This document shows positions 26,519 through 35,399 of a stretch of DNA of 64,000 nucleotides, one piece after another. The position numbers and the translations under genes are program-made. The notes beneath the pieces were generated by a model. It searched no databases. It was not told the origin of the DNA and was given only the letters and a program-made list of their open reading frames with translations. Source of the DNA: Castellaniella defragrans_A (GTDB taxonomy: Bacteria; Pseudomonadota; Gammaproteobacteria; Burkholderiales; Burkholderiaceae_B); assembly GCF_040394755.1 (NCBI RefSeq), contig NZ_JBEBRQ010000003.1; one strand, written 5' to 3'. Each line of letters begins with the position of its first letter. Positions within the stretch are counted from its first letter, which is position 1.

Positions 26519-27886
26519 ATGTCCCCGACCCCGACCCCGGCCCCGGCCCGCACACCGGCCTGGCTGTCCACCTGGATGGCGGCCAGCACCGCGCTGTTTT
26601 TCCTGTTGATGCTCTCTGCCCCCTCGGGTTATTCCATGAGCGGCGGCTTGCTGTTCCTGGGCGGAATCATGATCTGGCTCGCCACCAGCGCCGTCCAGCG
26701 CAACCGCGCGATCGATGCGCCGGATTCATCGGCCGCTGCCTGGTCGGGCGAGGATCGGGTCCTGTGCTGGCTGCTGCTGGCATTTTTCCTGACGAATGCC
26801 GTGACCGTGCTGTGGCACGGCGACTCCGGCAAGTACCTGGACCAGGGAATACGGTACGTACTGGCAATCCCTATCCTGGCGGGACTGCGTCGTGCGCGTC
26901 TGCGCCTGGATTGGCTGTGGGCGGGACTGGGTCTGGGGCTCATGGGCGCTGCCGCCGTCGCCTGGTGGCAGACCAGTCATATCGGCATACGGCGCGCGGA
27001 TGGGTTCCTGACCAGTGCCATCCCTTTTGGCGACATCGCTCTGCTCATGGCCTTCTGGTGCTTCATGGGCGCAGTCCTGGCCGGGCAGCGCCGGCGCCAT
27101 GCCTGGGCCGTATTCCTGCTGGCGGGAACGCTGGCCGGCGCCTACGCGTTCATCGCATCGGCCACGCGCGGCGGACTGGTCGCCCTGCCGATCCTGGTCA
27201 TCCTGGCGGCAGCGGCGCTGCTGCAGCCGCGCCGCGCGCATCCCCTGGCGCTGCGGCACACCATGATGGTGGCGGGCGGCGTTGCAGTGGTGGCGGCAGG
27301 CGCGGCAGCCGTCATGATCGCCCTTCCCAGCGGGCAAATCGCAGAAGGCCGCTACACACACGCCATGACGGAATGGCGGGCCTATGCTCAAGAAGGCGAT
27401 GCGAGGAACAATATCGGCTCGCGCCTCGAGGCCTGGAAATCCGCCTTGATCAGCATTCCCGAGCGCCCCCTGCTGGGCTGGGGCCACAAGGAATACGATG
27501 CCCAGATACAGCGCCTGATCGAGGCCGAGCGCATTCACCCATTCGTGGCCACATTGGCCAACACCCACAATAACTTCATCGAGGTCTGGCTGCGCCAGGG
27601 CTCTTTGGGCCTGATCGCATTCCTGGCCCTGATGATCACGAGTTTCTGGTATTTCTGCCGGCGCCTGCGCGCACCCAGCCTGGTGGTGCGAGTACTGGCC
27701 TGCTGCGGCGCCAGCCTGCCTGCGGGTTTCGCGGCCTTCGGACTGACCCAGGTGATCCTGGGGCGCAACAACGGGGTGATGTTTTTCGTGCTATCCCTGG
27801 CTATCCTGTGGGCCGCAATGCGGCAGATGGAGGCGGATGCCCGGCGGTCAGTTACAGAGGCGCAATCCGATCGAAATCGACGCTGA
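26519..27886 (+). CDS. waaL: O-antigen ligase (WaaL family)
   Basis: 455 residues, about twelve membrane helices with one large periplasmic loop (~270-350). Conserved ligase features are visible: ATRGG with Arg217 and ANTHNNFIEVW with His350 followed by RQGSLGL. WaaL moves the finished polysaccharide from undecaprenyl-PP to lipid A-core in the periplasm. It is transcribed away from the biosynthetic operons and its 3' end overlaps the convergent rfaH by 35 bp. It could serve both polysaccharides made here. Confidence 0.87.
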   Translation: MSPTPTPAPARTPAWLSTWMAASTALFFLLMLSAPSGYSMSGGLLFLGGIMIWLATSAVQRNRAIDAPDSSAAAWSGEDRVLCWLLLAFFLTNAVTVLWHGDSGKYLDQGIRYVLAIPILAGLRRARLRLDWLWAGLGLGLMGAAAVAWWQTSHIGIRRADGFLTSAIPFGDIALLMAFWCFMGAVLAGQRRRHAWAVFLLAGTLAGAYAFIASATRGGLVALPILVILAAAALLQPRRAHPLALRHTMMVAGGVAVVAAGAAAVMIALPSGQIAEGRYTHAMTEWRAYAQEGDARNNIGSRLEAWKSALISIPERPLLGWGHKEYDAQIQRLIEAERIHPFVATLANTHNNFIEVWLRQGSLGLIAFLALMITSFWYFCRRLRAPSLVVRVLACCGASLPAGFAAFGLTQVILGRNNGVMFFVLSLAILWAAMRQMEADARRSVTEAQSDRNRR

Positions 27887-28454
27887 CCAGCTGCGGCCGC
27901 CCGAGGATCTCGAGCAGCAGCGTCACACGATCGCGCGATACGGCCTGCACCAGGGCCTGCAAACCGCCCAGGGCCGGATCCTGCAGGCGCACGGGCGTGC
28001 CAGGCTGGTAGGGGCTGATCTGCGTAAGTCCCGTGTGTTCGCGCGCGGCCTCGGCCGCGCGGATTCCATCGACCAGGGGCTGGGCGATGCGGGCAGGCTG
28101 GCTGCCGAACATCACCAGGCGGCTGACGCCTTGCGTCGAGCGCACGCAGGACAGGGACTGGGTAGGGCGGCTCGGCCGCAGGAACAGATAGCGCGGAAAC
28201 ATGGGCTCGTGGGCGGTCAGCGTCTGGGCTGACGGCGCACCGTCCGGGACCGCTGCTGCCCGGCCCGCGCCGCGCCGGCGCGGCGCCTTGAACACCTTGA
28301 ACATCGGCAGATAAACCTCGAATCCCTGGCGCAGCAGATGCTCGCGCGCGAGGGATTCCCCGCGCGGTTTGGTATGCACGACGAACCAGTCCGCCACATC
28401 GTGAGAGACGGCAGGCGAATCGGCGGGTCTTTTGGAACCGGCGGTGGCGATCAT
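27852..28454 (-). CDS. rfaH: RfaH, NusG-paralog antiterminator
   Basis: 200 residues. N-terminal NGN domain with WFVVHTKPRGE (23-33), EHLLRQGFEVYLPMF (39-52), then FPRYLFLRP and VRSTQGVSRLVMFG; the C-terminal KOW domain includes YQPGTPVRL and ends at DFDRIAPL. A 20-residue Arg/Ala-rich insertion follows VFKAP. RfaH loads at ops sites, suppresses polarity in long surface-glycan operons and couples transcription to translation. Two exact ops sites lie at 10344 and 24594, so this neighbour is the expected reader. It overlaps waaL tail to tail. Confidence 0.93.
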   Translation of the reverse strand: MIATAGSKRPADSPAVSHDVADWFVVHTKPRGESLAREHLLRQGFEVYLPMFKVFKAPRRRGAGRAAAVPDGAPSAQTLTAHEPMFPRYLFLRPSRPTQSLSCVRSTQGVSRLVMFGSQPARIAQPLVDGIRAAEAAREHTGLTQISPYQPGTPVRLQDPALGGLQALVQAVSRDRVTLLLEILGRPQLVSVDFDRIAPL

Positions 28455-28492
28455 GCAGATAGGCCCATCGGAAACAGCTCTTTATTGTAAGC

Positions 28493-28517
28493 GCTGGGCC
28501 GCTGTGCGCGGCCCAGC
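28493..28517. terminator. Strong GC hairpin between yjdF-like gene and rfaH
   Basis: GCTGGGCCGC and GCGGCCCAGC form a perfect 10-bp stem with a 5-nt loop. It follows the stop of the leftward gene at 28581 but lacks a T-tract, and a TACAAT hexamer for rfaH comes right after it. It may be a boundary or weak terminator. Confidence 0.4.
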
Positions 28518-28580
28518 CTCGCGCCGTCCCCTGACGACACCATCGCAACCGCCCTGGCCTGCATCGGCCGCGAACCGGAT

Positions 28581-29246
28581 TTATCGCCCCATCCTCGACG
28601 AGCGCCGCCCGGCGGAATCCGCCAGCGCGCAGCACAACATGGCAAGCAGCCCGCCAGCCCCGGCCAGCGCCATGTCCTTGTGCGCGTCCCAGACATCGCC
28701 CTGAGTCCCCAGGTAATGCATCCCCAGGTCGCCGCCGAACCATATGGCGGCGCCCCATTCGATCAGCTCGTACAGAGCCGAGGTGCCGAGGATGATGTTC
28801 AGGGGCAGGAAATACGACCAGAATCCGGGCGCCCGGATCACCCGCAGCAGGAACTCGCGCACCGGGACCACGAACAGCAGACCATAGGCGAAATGGACGA
28901 GACGGTCGAACTGGTTGCGGTCCCAGCCCATCCGCGCATCCAGCCCGCGCCCGGTCAGCGTCTGGATCCAGGCATCGTACGGAACCTCGGAATAGGTGTA
29001 GTGCGAACCCAGGGCATGCAGGGCCAGAAAGGCGAGGATCATCGCCAGGGACCCATCCGACAGCCGGAACCACCGGTACAGGGCCGCCAGGGCCAGCCAT
29101 AGCGCCGCCACCAGAACGTTTTCGAGGATCCAGGTCGGGCGGTCGGCTGGCCCGATGGCCAGTACGACCCACAGCAGGGCGTATGCGGCGACCGCGAAAC
29201 GCGGCCAGAAGCGGGAGGGCATATGCCCGGACTCTGGCGCGCGCAT
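28581..29246 (-). CDS. DUF2238 inner-membrane protein, YjdF-like
   Basis: About 221 residues with five to six hydrophobic helices. Family hallmarks are visible: GSHYTYSEVPYDAW, WDRNQFDRLVHFAYGLL, and ELIEWGAAIWFGGDLGMHYLGTQGDVWDAHKDM (three short pieces across 105-195). Function is unknown in the family. The ATG at 29246 lies just past the pgi stop (a TTG at 29255 overlaps it); AAGGG upstream supports translation after pgi, so the two are probably co-transcribed. Confidence 0.88.
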   Translation of the reverse strand: MRAPESGHMPSRFWPRFAVAAYALLWVVLAIGPADRPTWILENVLVAALWLALAALYRWFRLSDGSLAMILAFLALHALGSHYTYSEVPYDAWIQTLTGRGLDARMGWDRNQFDRLVHFAYGLLFVVPVREFLLRVIRAPGFWSYFLPLNIILGTSALYELIEWGAAIWFGGDLGMHYLGTQGDVWDAHKDMALAGAGGLLAMLCCALADSAGRRSSRMGR

Positions 29247-29251
29247 GTCCG

Positions 29252-30859
29252 TCAACCCTTCAACCGTCCGATCCAGTGGCGCGTCGAGGCATCGTGCGCG
29301 GCATCCAGGCCCGGCCCGGCAGCGGCGCCGCCCGTCGCCTCATCGGGAGACAGCGCCTCCACGATTCCGCGCGCCAGGACCTTGCCGTATTCCACCCCCC
29401 ACTGGTCGAAGGGGTCGATCCCCCAGATCACGCCCTGGGTAAAGACCCGGTGCTCGTAGAGCGCCAGCAGCGCGCCCAACGTGTAGGGCGACAAACGCGG
29501 CAACACGATGAGGTGGTTGGGCCGCCGGCCAGGATGTGTGCGATGGCGCGCCAGCCAGTCGGCGCGCTCCGGGTCCAGGCCCTCGGCGAGGCACTCGGCG
29601 CGCGCCTGCTCGAAGGTCTTGCCGCGCATCAGGGCCTCGCGCTGGGCCAGGCAATTGGCCAGCAGGGCGCGATGGTGCGCCGGCCAATGATGATCGGCCA
29701 TGCGGCACAGGATGAAGTCCACCGGCGCGCCGTCGCTGCCCTGGTGCAGCCACTGGAAGAACGTGTGCTGGGCATCGGTACCCGGCATACCCCAGACGGC
29801 CGGCCCCGTGGGCACGCCCACCGGGCGGCCGGCCAGGTCGACGGACTTGCCCAGGGATTCCATGTCCAGTTGCTGCACGTAGGACACGAGATTGGCCAGG
29901 CGCGAGTCGTAGGGCGCGATGTTCAGCGAGCCATAGCCCAGCACGCTGCGGTTGGCGACGCCCGCCAGCGCCATGCGCACCGGCGCATTGATGATCGGCG
30001 GCGCCTCGGCGAAATGCTGATCCATGGCCGCAGCCCCCGCACGCAAGCCCGCCAGCACGTCGACGCTGACCGCCAGCGCGGTAGTCAGGCTGACCGCCGA
30101 CCACAGCGAGAACCGCCCGCCGACCCAATCCCACATGCGAAAGACATTGCCCTCAGGCACGCCCCAGGCGATGGCGCGCTCGGGGCGGGCGGTAATGGCG
30201 GCGATGTTCGCCTGCGGATCGGCGCCGCCGGCGATCAGCCATTCGCGCGCGCGCGCGCCGTTTTGCAGGGTTTCGGCCGTCGTAAAGGATTTCGAGGCCA
30301 GGACGACGAGGGTGTCGCGCGGATCGAGGCCGGCCAGCCCGCCCTCGATCGCATGGCCATCAATATTGGCCACGAACCGCACCTGGCGCCACAGACCGGC
30401 ATAGCCGAAGGCCGCCACCGCCAGGCGCACACCCCAGTCGCTGCCGCCGATGCCGATGTGCACGATGTTGCGCCAGCGCCGTTCGGCATCGGCGCTGCGC
30501 ACCCAGGCGTCCATGCGGATGCGCTCGGCCAGGACCTCGGGCGGAGCGACCGGCGCCCGCAAGGCGGTGTGCCAGGCCGGCCGCGCCTCGGTGAAATTGA
30601 CCGTTTCGCCGGCCAGCAGGCGGGCGCGCTGCTCATTGAAGCCACGCGCCTCGAGCAGCGCGCAGCCAGCCGCGCCCAAGGTATCCGAATGGCGCTGTCC
30701 GCTGAAATCCACGGTCAGCCCCGGCGCCTCGATGAGATCGAGGACATCATCAGCGCGCGGCGCGCTGGCGCGCACCGCCTCGGCAAAGCACGCCCATTCG
30801 GGCAGGTCCGCCAAAGCCGGGAGCTGGGCGGTCGGTGTCATGTCCGGCATATGTGTCAT
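29252..30859 (-). CDS. pgi: Glucose-6-phosphate isomerase
   Basis: About 535 residues. Interconverts glucose-6-P and fructose-6-P, feeding UDP- and dTDP-sugar synthesis. Family signatures: GIGGSDWGVRLA, VASKSFTTAETL near 245, NRSVLGYGSLNIAPY, PTGPAVWGMPGTDAQHTF, and the catalytic HQGSD. A longer frame to 31018 has no PGI-like N-terminus. Three ATGs (30859, 30850, 30841) compete; a TATACT hexamer ends six bases before the first, so translation from a very short or absent leader is possible. Confidence 0.95.
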   Translation of the reverse strand: MTHMPDMTPTAQLPALADLPEWACFAEAVRASAPRADDVLDLIEAPGLTVDFSGQRHSDTLGAAGCALLEARGFNEQRARLLAGETVNFTEARPAWHTALRAPVAPPEVLAERIRMDAWVRSADAERRWRNIVHIGIGGSDWGVRLAVAAFGYAGLWRQVRFVANIDGHAIEGGLAGLDPRDTLVVLASKSFTTAETLQNGARAREWLIAGGADPQANIAAITARPERAIAWGVPEGNVFRMWDWVGGRFSLWSAVSLTTALAVSVDVLAGLRAGAAAMDQHFAEAPPIINAPVRMALAGVANRSVLGYGSLNIAPYDSRLANLVSYVQQLDMESLGKSVDLAGRPVGVPTGPAVWGMPGTDAQHTFFQWLHQGSDGAPVDFILCRMADHHWPAHHRALLANCLAQREALMRGKTFEQARAECLAEGLDPERADWLARHRTHPGRRPNHLIVLPRLSPYTLGALLALYEHRVFTQGVIWGIDPFDQWGVEYGKVLARGIVEALSPDEATGGAAAGPGLDAAHDASTRHWIGRLKG

Positions 30860-30962
30860 GGTGCGAGTATAAATAAAGAGACCGCCGACTGGCCTGTATT
30901 CACACTGCATCATTGCGGATTCCACGCCCGGGATGCATGCGTCCATGCGGCGGCGCACACCA

Positions 30963-30968
30963 TATAAT
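30963..30968 (+). promoter_or_regulatory. Consensus -10 hexamer for the RAYT-like gene
   Basis: Perfect TATAAT 49 bp before the ATG at 31017. No recognisable -35 at 16-18 bp, so a weak or activator-dependent promoter. Confidence 0.45.
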
Positions 30969-31016
30969 AGGTCCTTCCCCCGTCGACGCCCCCTCCCGCG
31001 TGGCACAAACCGATTC

Positions 31017-31706
31017 ATGGCCCGACTTCCTCGCCTCTACGCACCACGCATCCCGCAACTGGCCCAGGCCCATTTCGCGCAGGCTTTCGCCCAGGCATCC
31101 GAGCCGGCCCCGGCGGCGGATCTGGACCGTCTGCGGGACTGGCTGGGCCAGGAGGTCGCGCGCCACGGGCTGGCGCTGCACGCCTGGGTGATCACCCCGG
31201 ACCGCGTGTGCCTGCTGGGCACCCCCACGGATGCGCACGGCCTGTCGCGCGTGATCCAGGGCCTGGGGCGGCGCATGGGGGCCGGTATGCAGCGCGGCCG
31301 GGCCTACGAGGGCCGCTATCACAACGCCCTGCTCGAACCTGGCCGCTGGGTACTGCCGGCGATGGTATGGCTGGAATCCCTGCCTGCGACGCTGGGCTAT
31401 GTGGACGCCCCGGCGCGCTGGCCCTGGTCGTCGGCGACGGGGCATATCGGCCTGGGCGCCGATCCCATGCTGGCCGACCACATGGATTACTGGAACGAAG
31501 GCAACACGCCATTCTCGCGCCAGGCCGGCTACCGCCAACGGCTGGAGGCTGGCGTGGATCCCCGCCACCACACGCAGATCGAAACCGCGCTCCTGGGCCA
31601 ATGGGCCCTGGGCGAACGCATATTCCTCACCCATCTGGGACGCCTGGCCTCGCGGCGCGTCGCCCCCTCCCCGCGCGGCCGGCCGCGCAAATCGGCCTCG
31701 GCCTGA
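31017..31706 (+). CDS. RAYT/IS200-like transposase homolog lacking the HUH histidines
   Basis: About 229 residues aligning along its length with REP-associated Y1 transposases: HAWVITPDRVCLLGTP (55-70) occupies the HAxVxMPNHVHLL segment, GRAYEGRYHNALLE the region after the helix, and WLESLPATLGYVDAP plus PWSSA the RYIExNPVRAxxVxxPxxYPWSS block. Both HUH histidines are replaced (Arg63, Cys65), and the tyrosine of the YIE motif is a tryptophan, so strand cleavage is not expected. The frame is intact with a basic C-terminus (RGRPRKS). It may be domesticated for another nucleic-acid role, or simply decaying. No REP-like palindromes were noticed around it. Confidence 0.75.
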   Translation: MARLPRLYAPRIPQLAQAHFAQAFAQASEPAPAADLDRLRDWLGQEVARHGLALHAWVITPDRVCLLGTPTDAHGLSRVIQGLGRRMGAGMQRGRAYEGRYHNALLEPGRWVLPAMVWLESLPATLGYVDAPARWPWSSATGHIGLGADPMLADHMDYWNEGNTPFSRQAGYRQRLEAGVDPRHHTQIETALLGQWALGERIFLTHLGRLASRRVAPSPRGRPRKSASA

Positions 31707-31792
31707 GCGGACGAACCACGGGGGTGGAACAGCCCCTGCGGACTGTTCCACCCCCGGCGCATCAGATCGAAACGCAAACGGCTTGCGCCCCC

Positions 31793-34078
31793 TCAGAACG
31801 AGGTCGTGGCCTCCAGAAAAAACGTGCGGCCGGGCTGGTTATAGGTGCGGGCGCCAGCGCCGTAGATATAGTTGGCCGTCGCGAGATTCACCCCGATGGC
31901 ATTGCCCGCGCGGAACAGGCGCTTGTCGAACACATTGTCCACGCCCAGCGTTACGCGCAGGTGCTTGCTGAACTTGTACTGGGTGCTCAGGCCAAAGAGC
32001 GCGTAGGGCGATATCGTGTCCGTGGCGCTGCCGGTCAGAGGATCGCCATAGTAGTCGTACTTGGGCCCCTCCTGCTCGCCATAGAACGTGGCCTTGGCGC
32101 GCAGGGACCAGGCCGGGGTCACGGACCAGTCCAGGGTGCTGTTGACGGTGTACTCGGGGATGGTCGAGAGGTGTTCGCCGGTGTCCTTGTTCTTGGACTC
32201 GATCATGTAGGTGACGTTGGTCGACCATAACCAGTCCGGGGCGAACGGCCAGGTCAGGTTGCCTTCGAGACCCTGAACGACGGCGCGGGGAATATTTGTC
32301 CATTCAAAAACGTTATAGGTATTGGCGCCGACGGCGAGCGTCGAGGTCGGCGTGCGCCCGGCCTCGATCTTGTCGCGATAGTCGTTATGGAAATAGGTCA
32401 GGCTGGCGCCCAGCCCGTCGCGGCCGCGGAATTCCACACCCAATTCCTTGTTGATGCTGGTTTCCGCATTCAGGTCGGCATTCCCCATGAGAAAGCAGCC
32501 GCTGCCGCCGTTGGGCGGATTGCCCCAGCAGCCATTGCCCGCGCTGTACAGCGCATAGCCGGAATTGCTCTGATAGAGATTGGGCGCCTTGTAGGCCCGC
32601 GCGATACCAGCCTTGACCGTCCATTCATCGCTGATCAGGTAGGACAGGTTCAGCGATGGGCTCCAGTTGTTGCCATGCTGGGTATGATGGTCGAAGCGCA
32701 GGCCGGGCGTCACCGTCCAGCGCTCGCCGATATAGAGGTTGTCCTCGGCGAACAGCGAATAGATATTGGCGTGGGCCTTGGGCTGGTAGGCCACCAGCGG
32801 CGCGGGAACCGACGCCTGGGGATTGCGCTGCTTCAGGTCCGAGGAGTAGTCCTCCAGATCCTGACGCACCCATTCGAGACCGAAGGTGGCCATCTGGTCG
32901 ATGCCGCCCCAATTCAGGCGGCGATTCAATTCGGTGTGCGCCGTCAGGGTCCGCAGATTGATGTCGCCGTTGCCGCCCCCGCTGGCAGCCGCCGTCGGGT
33001 CGTTGAAAATGCCCTCCGTGCCCCCCGCCAGGCCTTCCAGCAGGCGGGTATTGCGCGTCTGCTCGTACTGCAGGTAGCTGAGCGTGTGCGTGGCGGCATT
33101 CCATTCGCCGGTATGCATGACCCAATAGTTCTGCCGGTAGATCCGGTTGGTCTCGCCGCCCAGTTCGGCCTGGACAGTGGCGTTGCGGTTGGTATTTTGC
33201 GTGTCGCCGACGTAGATGTTGCCCTGACGCCCGTAGTCCACCCCGAAGTCGATCTTGTGACCCGCGGCGGGCGTCCAGCTCAACATGCCGCTGATGTCGC
33301 GGTTCTTGAACCCTTCGCGTCCGGCGGGGAACGTGCCGAGATTGCTGCCGCCGCGCGCCGAAGCATGGTCCTTGTTGATATCGTAGGCATCGCCCTGGAA
33401 GTTCACCGCGCTGCCGAACAGGCGGAAATTCAGACTGTCGGTCAGCGGACCGGACAGGCCGAAGGTCGTGCGCGCGGTTGCCCCCTCATCGCTGTGATGC
33501 GGCGCCGTGATCAGCGCCGAGAGCGATCCGCTGAGCGTGTCCGAGGGCGGCCGGGTGATGATGTTGACCACGCCGCCGGCCGCGCCGTTGCCGTAGCGCG
33601 CCGCGGCGGGGCCGCGCAGAACCTCGATGCGCTCGATCATTTCCGGCGGGACCCAGTTCGTATCGCCGCGCGTGTCGCGCTCGCCGCGCCAGCCGAAGCG
33701 CACCGCGCCGCGCGAGGAAACGGGCCGGCCGTCGATCAGGATCATGGTGTTTTCCGGGCCCATGCCGCGGATGTCGATCTGACGATTGTTGCCGCGCTGG
33801 CCGCTGGAGGAATTGCCGGTGAGGTTCACGCCGGGCATGGCGCGGATGATTTCCGACACGTCATTGATGGGCGGCGATTTCGCGATGTCGGATGCCGTGA
33901 TGGTCGACGCGCCCGGGGTCTGCTTGAGTTCCTGCTCGGCCTTGACGACCACGCGCTCGAGCTGGGTCACTTCGCTGGCCGATTGCGATTGTGCGCCGGC
34001 GGGGACGGCGGCCGCACCGAGGACCATGAGCAGTCCGGCAGACGGCACGGCGCGGCCCTTGGGCTTGAAGGCGATCAT
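31793..34078 (-). CDS. TonB-dependent ferric-siderophore receptor (FepA/BfeA-like)
   Basis: 761 residues. Signal peptide to about Ala29, a TonB box-like LERVVV near 41-46, plug domain (~55-175) with IDIRGMGPENTMILIDGRP (split) and VEVLRGPAAARYGNGAAGG-type motif near 150-170, then a beta-barrel ending in aromatic Phe. The catecholate receptor style (FepA/PfeA/BfeA) and the nearby esterase suggest enterobactin-type ligands. A Fur box lies 55-70 bp upstream. It is separated from the rest of the uptake genes by the 8.6-kb catabolic module, and probably once followed the esterase directly on the same strand. Confidence 0.9.
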   Translation of the reverse strand: MIAFKPKGRAVPSAGLLMVLGAAAVPAGAQSQSASEVTQLERVVVKAEQELKQTPGASTITASDIAKSPPINDVSEIIRAMPGVNLTGNSSSGQRGNNRQIDIRGMGPENTMILIDGRPVSSRGAVRFGWRGERDTRGDTNWVPPEMIERIEVLRGPAAARYGNGAAGGVVNIITRPPSDTLSGSLSALITAPHHSDEGATARTTFGLSGPLTDSLNFRLFGSAVNFQGDAYDINKDHASARGGSNLGTFPAGREGFKNRDISGMLSWTPAAGHKIDFGVDYGRQGNIYVGDTQNTNRNATVQAELGGETNRIYRQNYWVMHTGEWNAATHTLSYLQYEQTRNTRLLEGLAGGTEGIFNDPTAAASGGGNGDINLRTLTAHTELNRRLNWGGIDQMATFGLEWVRQDLEDYSSDLKQRNPQASVPAPLVAYQPKAHANIYSLFAEDNLYIGERWTVTPGLRFDHHTQHGNNWSPSLNLSYLISDEWTVKAGIARAYKAPNLYQSNSGYALYSAGNGCWGNPPNGGSGCFLMGNADLNAETSINKELGVEFRGRDGLGASLTYFHNDYRDKIEAGRTPTSTLAVGANTYNVFEWTNIPRAVVQGLEGNLTWPFAPDWLWSTNVTYMIESKNKDTGEHLSTIPEYTVNSTLDWSVTPAWSLRAKATFYGEQEGPKYDYYGDPLTGSATDTISPYALFGLSTQYKFSKHLRVTLGVDNVFDKRLFRAGNAIGVNLATANYIYGAGARTYNQPGRTFFLEATTSF

Positions 34079-34130
34079 CGATCATTACCTCTCGTTTTGT
34101 ATGGATAGGGGAAAAATTCCTATGAATATA

Positions 34131-34149
34131 AACGAGAATGATTCTTATA
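34131..34149 (-). promoter_or_regulatory. Fur box upstream of the TonB receptor
   Basis: Core CGAGAAT-G-ATTCTTA (34133-34147) matches the 7-1-7 Fur consensus TGATAAT-N-ATTATCA at ten of fourteen positions. It predicts iron repression of the receptor. Confidence 0.65.
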
Positions 34150-34214
34150 ATCAAATTTTTCTTAGGATAAATCAGGAAACACCTGTTGCATCGCGCCTGC
34201 GGCGCGGGACCGAT

Positions 34215-34289
34215 TCAGACGCCCGCCAGCAGCCAACGTCAGCCCGGCATCAAGGCATCGCGCGGCGCCGTCTGGCGGCGGCCGTGCCC
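34215..34289 (-). pseudogene. Duplicated 3' end of the siderophore esterase gene (dead copy)
   Basis: About 70 bp nearly identical to 42821-42892, the last 24 codons of the esterase, in the same orientation. The first 64 bases differ at three positions; similarity then continues past a 3-base gap. One change turns the Trp codon before RWLLAGV into a stop. It lies at the left border of the GntR/ABC module, between the GntR stop and the receptor's Fur box. Confidence 0.85.
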
Positions 34290-35098
34290 TACCCGCCAGT
34301 CCGATCCGGTTTGCTTGCCAGGCGGCGGGCGCGCGAGGCTACGGCGCGGCGCGACATTTCCGAATCCAGGATCAGCCGCCCATGCAGCCTGCCGTGCAGG
34401 CGCCGCACCGAAACCTGCGCATCCTGCATATGCTCGCGCATGAGGGTACGTACCGTATCGACATCCCGCTCCCTGGCGGCCGCCAACAGCCGTCGGTGAA
34501 ACTCGACATTGTTGGCGCCGAAATGCTGCTGTTCATGCATCTGCATCTTGTTGTCATATACCGTGAGCTGGCGCAGCATTTGATTGATCATTTCGCAGAC
34601 GAACCGCAGGAAAGGGTTGGGGCTGGCGGCCGCCAGGATGTCATGAAAGGTCATGTCCTCCTGGCGCTGCGAGAATTGATCGGCATTGGGATCACGAATC
34701 GGATCGCATTCCTGGATATTGCGCTCCAGCGCATCGAACTGCGCCTCGGTCAGGTGCGGGACAGCGCTGGCGGCAAGCTCGGGCTCAATGAGCATACGGG
34801 CCTGATAGATATCGTCGATGGAGACTTCTTTGAAAAACAGATAGTTCTGCATCAACTGAAAGGCCCGGTCCAGCGGAACCTCGACGGCCATCCCGCCGCC
34901 GCTCGGCCCGGTGGACACCCGGATCAGGCCCTGCACCTCCAGCGATTTCAAAGCCTCGCGCACCGTGCTCTTGCTGACATTGAACATTTCCTGCAGCTCG
35001 ATCTCGCGCGGCAGGCGATCGCCCGGCAGCAGGTTCTTCGCCGTCATCAACCGCTTGATTTCCTCGGCGATCAAATCGCTGCGCTTGGGTTGCGCCAT
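34289..35098 (-). CDS. GntR-family (FadR subfamily) regulator
   Basis: About 269 residues from ATG 35098. N-terminal winged helix (GDRLPREIELQEMFNVSKST, then VREALKSLEVQGLI) and an all-helical FCD ligand domain with the metal/ligand residues in ARMLIEPELAA, FH (TFHDILAAAS) and the late EFHRRLLAA and REHM. Divergent from the ABC/hydrolase operon with a 28-bp palindrome between, so it is probably the local repressor responding to the transported amide or amino-acid derivative. The longer frame to 35254 lacks domain similarity; no clear ribosome site decides. Confidence 0.88.
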   Translation of the reverse strand: MAQPKRSDLIAEEIKRLMTAKNLLPGDRLPREIELQEMFNVSKSTVREALKSLEVQGLIRVSTGPSGGGMAVEVPLDRAFQLMQNYLFFKEVSIDDIYQARMLIEPELAASAVPHLTEAQFDALERNIQECDPIRDPNADQFSQRQEDMTFHDILAAASPNPFLRFVCEMINQMLRQLTVYDNKMQMHEQQHFGANNVEFHRRLLAAARERDVDTVRTLMREHMQDAQVSVRRLHGRLHGRLILDSEMSRRAVASRARRLASKPDRTGG

Positions 35099-35247
35099 GC
35101 TGCGCGCCGCGACCTGTCGCCTGCCCTCTGTCCCGTCCAACACTTTTTGCTCCCCATCGATCTTATCGAGCGCCGAAATCCCCCCGGCGGCGACCGCCGC
35201 GGCAGGTGGCGAAAGGCATCTCCGGGTTTCACCCGAGGCGAATCCGC

Positions 35248-35276
35248 TTGACACGGGAATCCCGAAAATTCATTAT
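35248..35276 (+). promoter_or_regulatory. Predicted promoter of the ABC/amidohydrolase operon
   Basis: TTGACA (35248-35253), 17-bp spacer, CATTAT (35271-35276). The start would fall at about 35283, the first base of the palindrome, the usual place for a repressor operator. Confidence 0.65.
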
Positions 35277-35282
35277 ACCCAC

Positions 35283-35310
35283 AATCCTATTTATCATTAT
35301 AAATAGGATT
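35283..35310. promoter_or_regulatory. 28-bp palindromic operator between gntR and ABC operon
   Basis: Perfect 11-bp arms AATCCTATTTA and TAAATAGGATT separated by TCATTA. AT-rich inside a GC-rich module and centred in the divergent intergenic region; probable GntR-type binding site controlling both directions. Confidence 0.8.
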
Positions 35311-35399
35311 ATTCATCAAGAGGCGCCGGCACCAACCGGAACGACGCAGACAAGACCTCATCCATTGACAAGCCGCCCCCGGCGGCCAGGAGACATCAC

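Noticed and set aside
27535..34108. Long antisense frames over waaL/rfaH (27535-29172), pgi (29183-30967) and the TonB receptor (32387-34108)
   Set aside because: Each mirrors a strong gene and has low-complexity composition.
34192..34206. CGCGCC-TGC-GGCGCG hairpin left of the esterase remnant
   Set aside because: Short stem with no T-tract; too common in GC-rich DNA to call a terminator.
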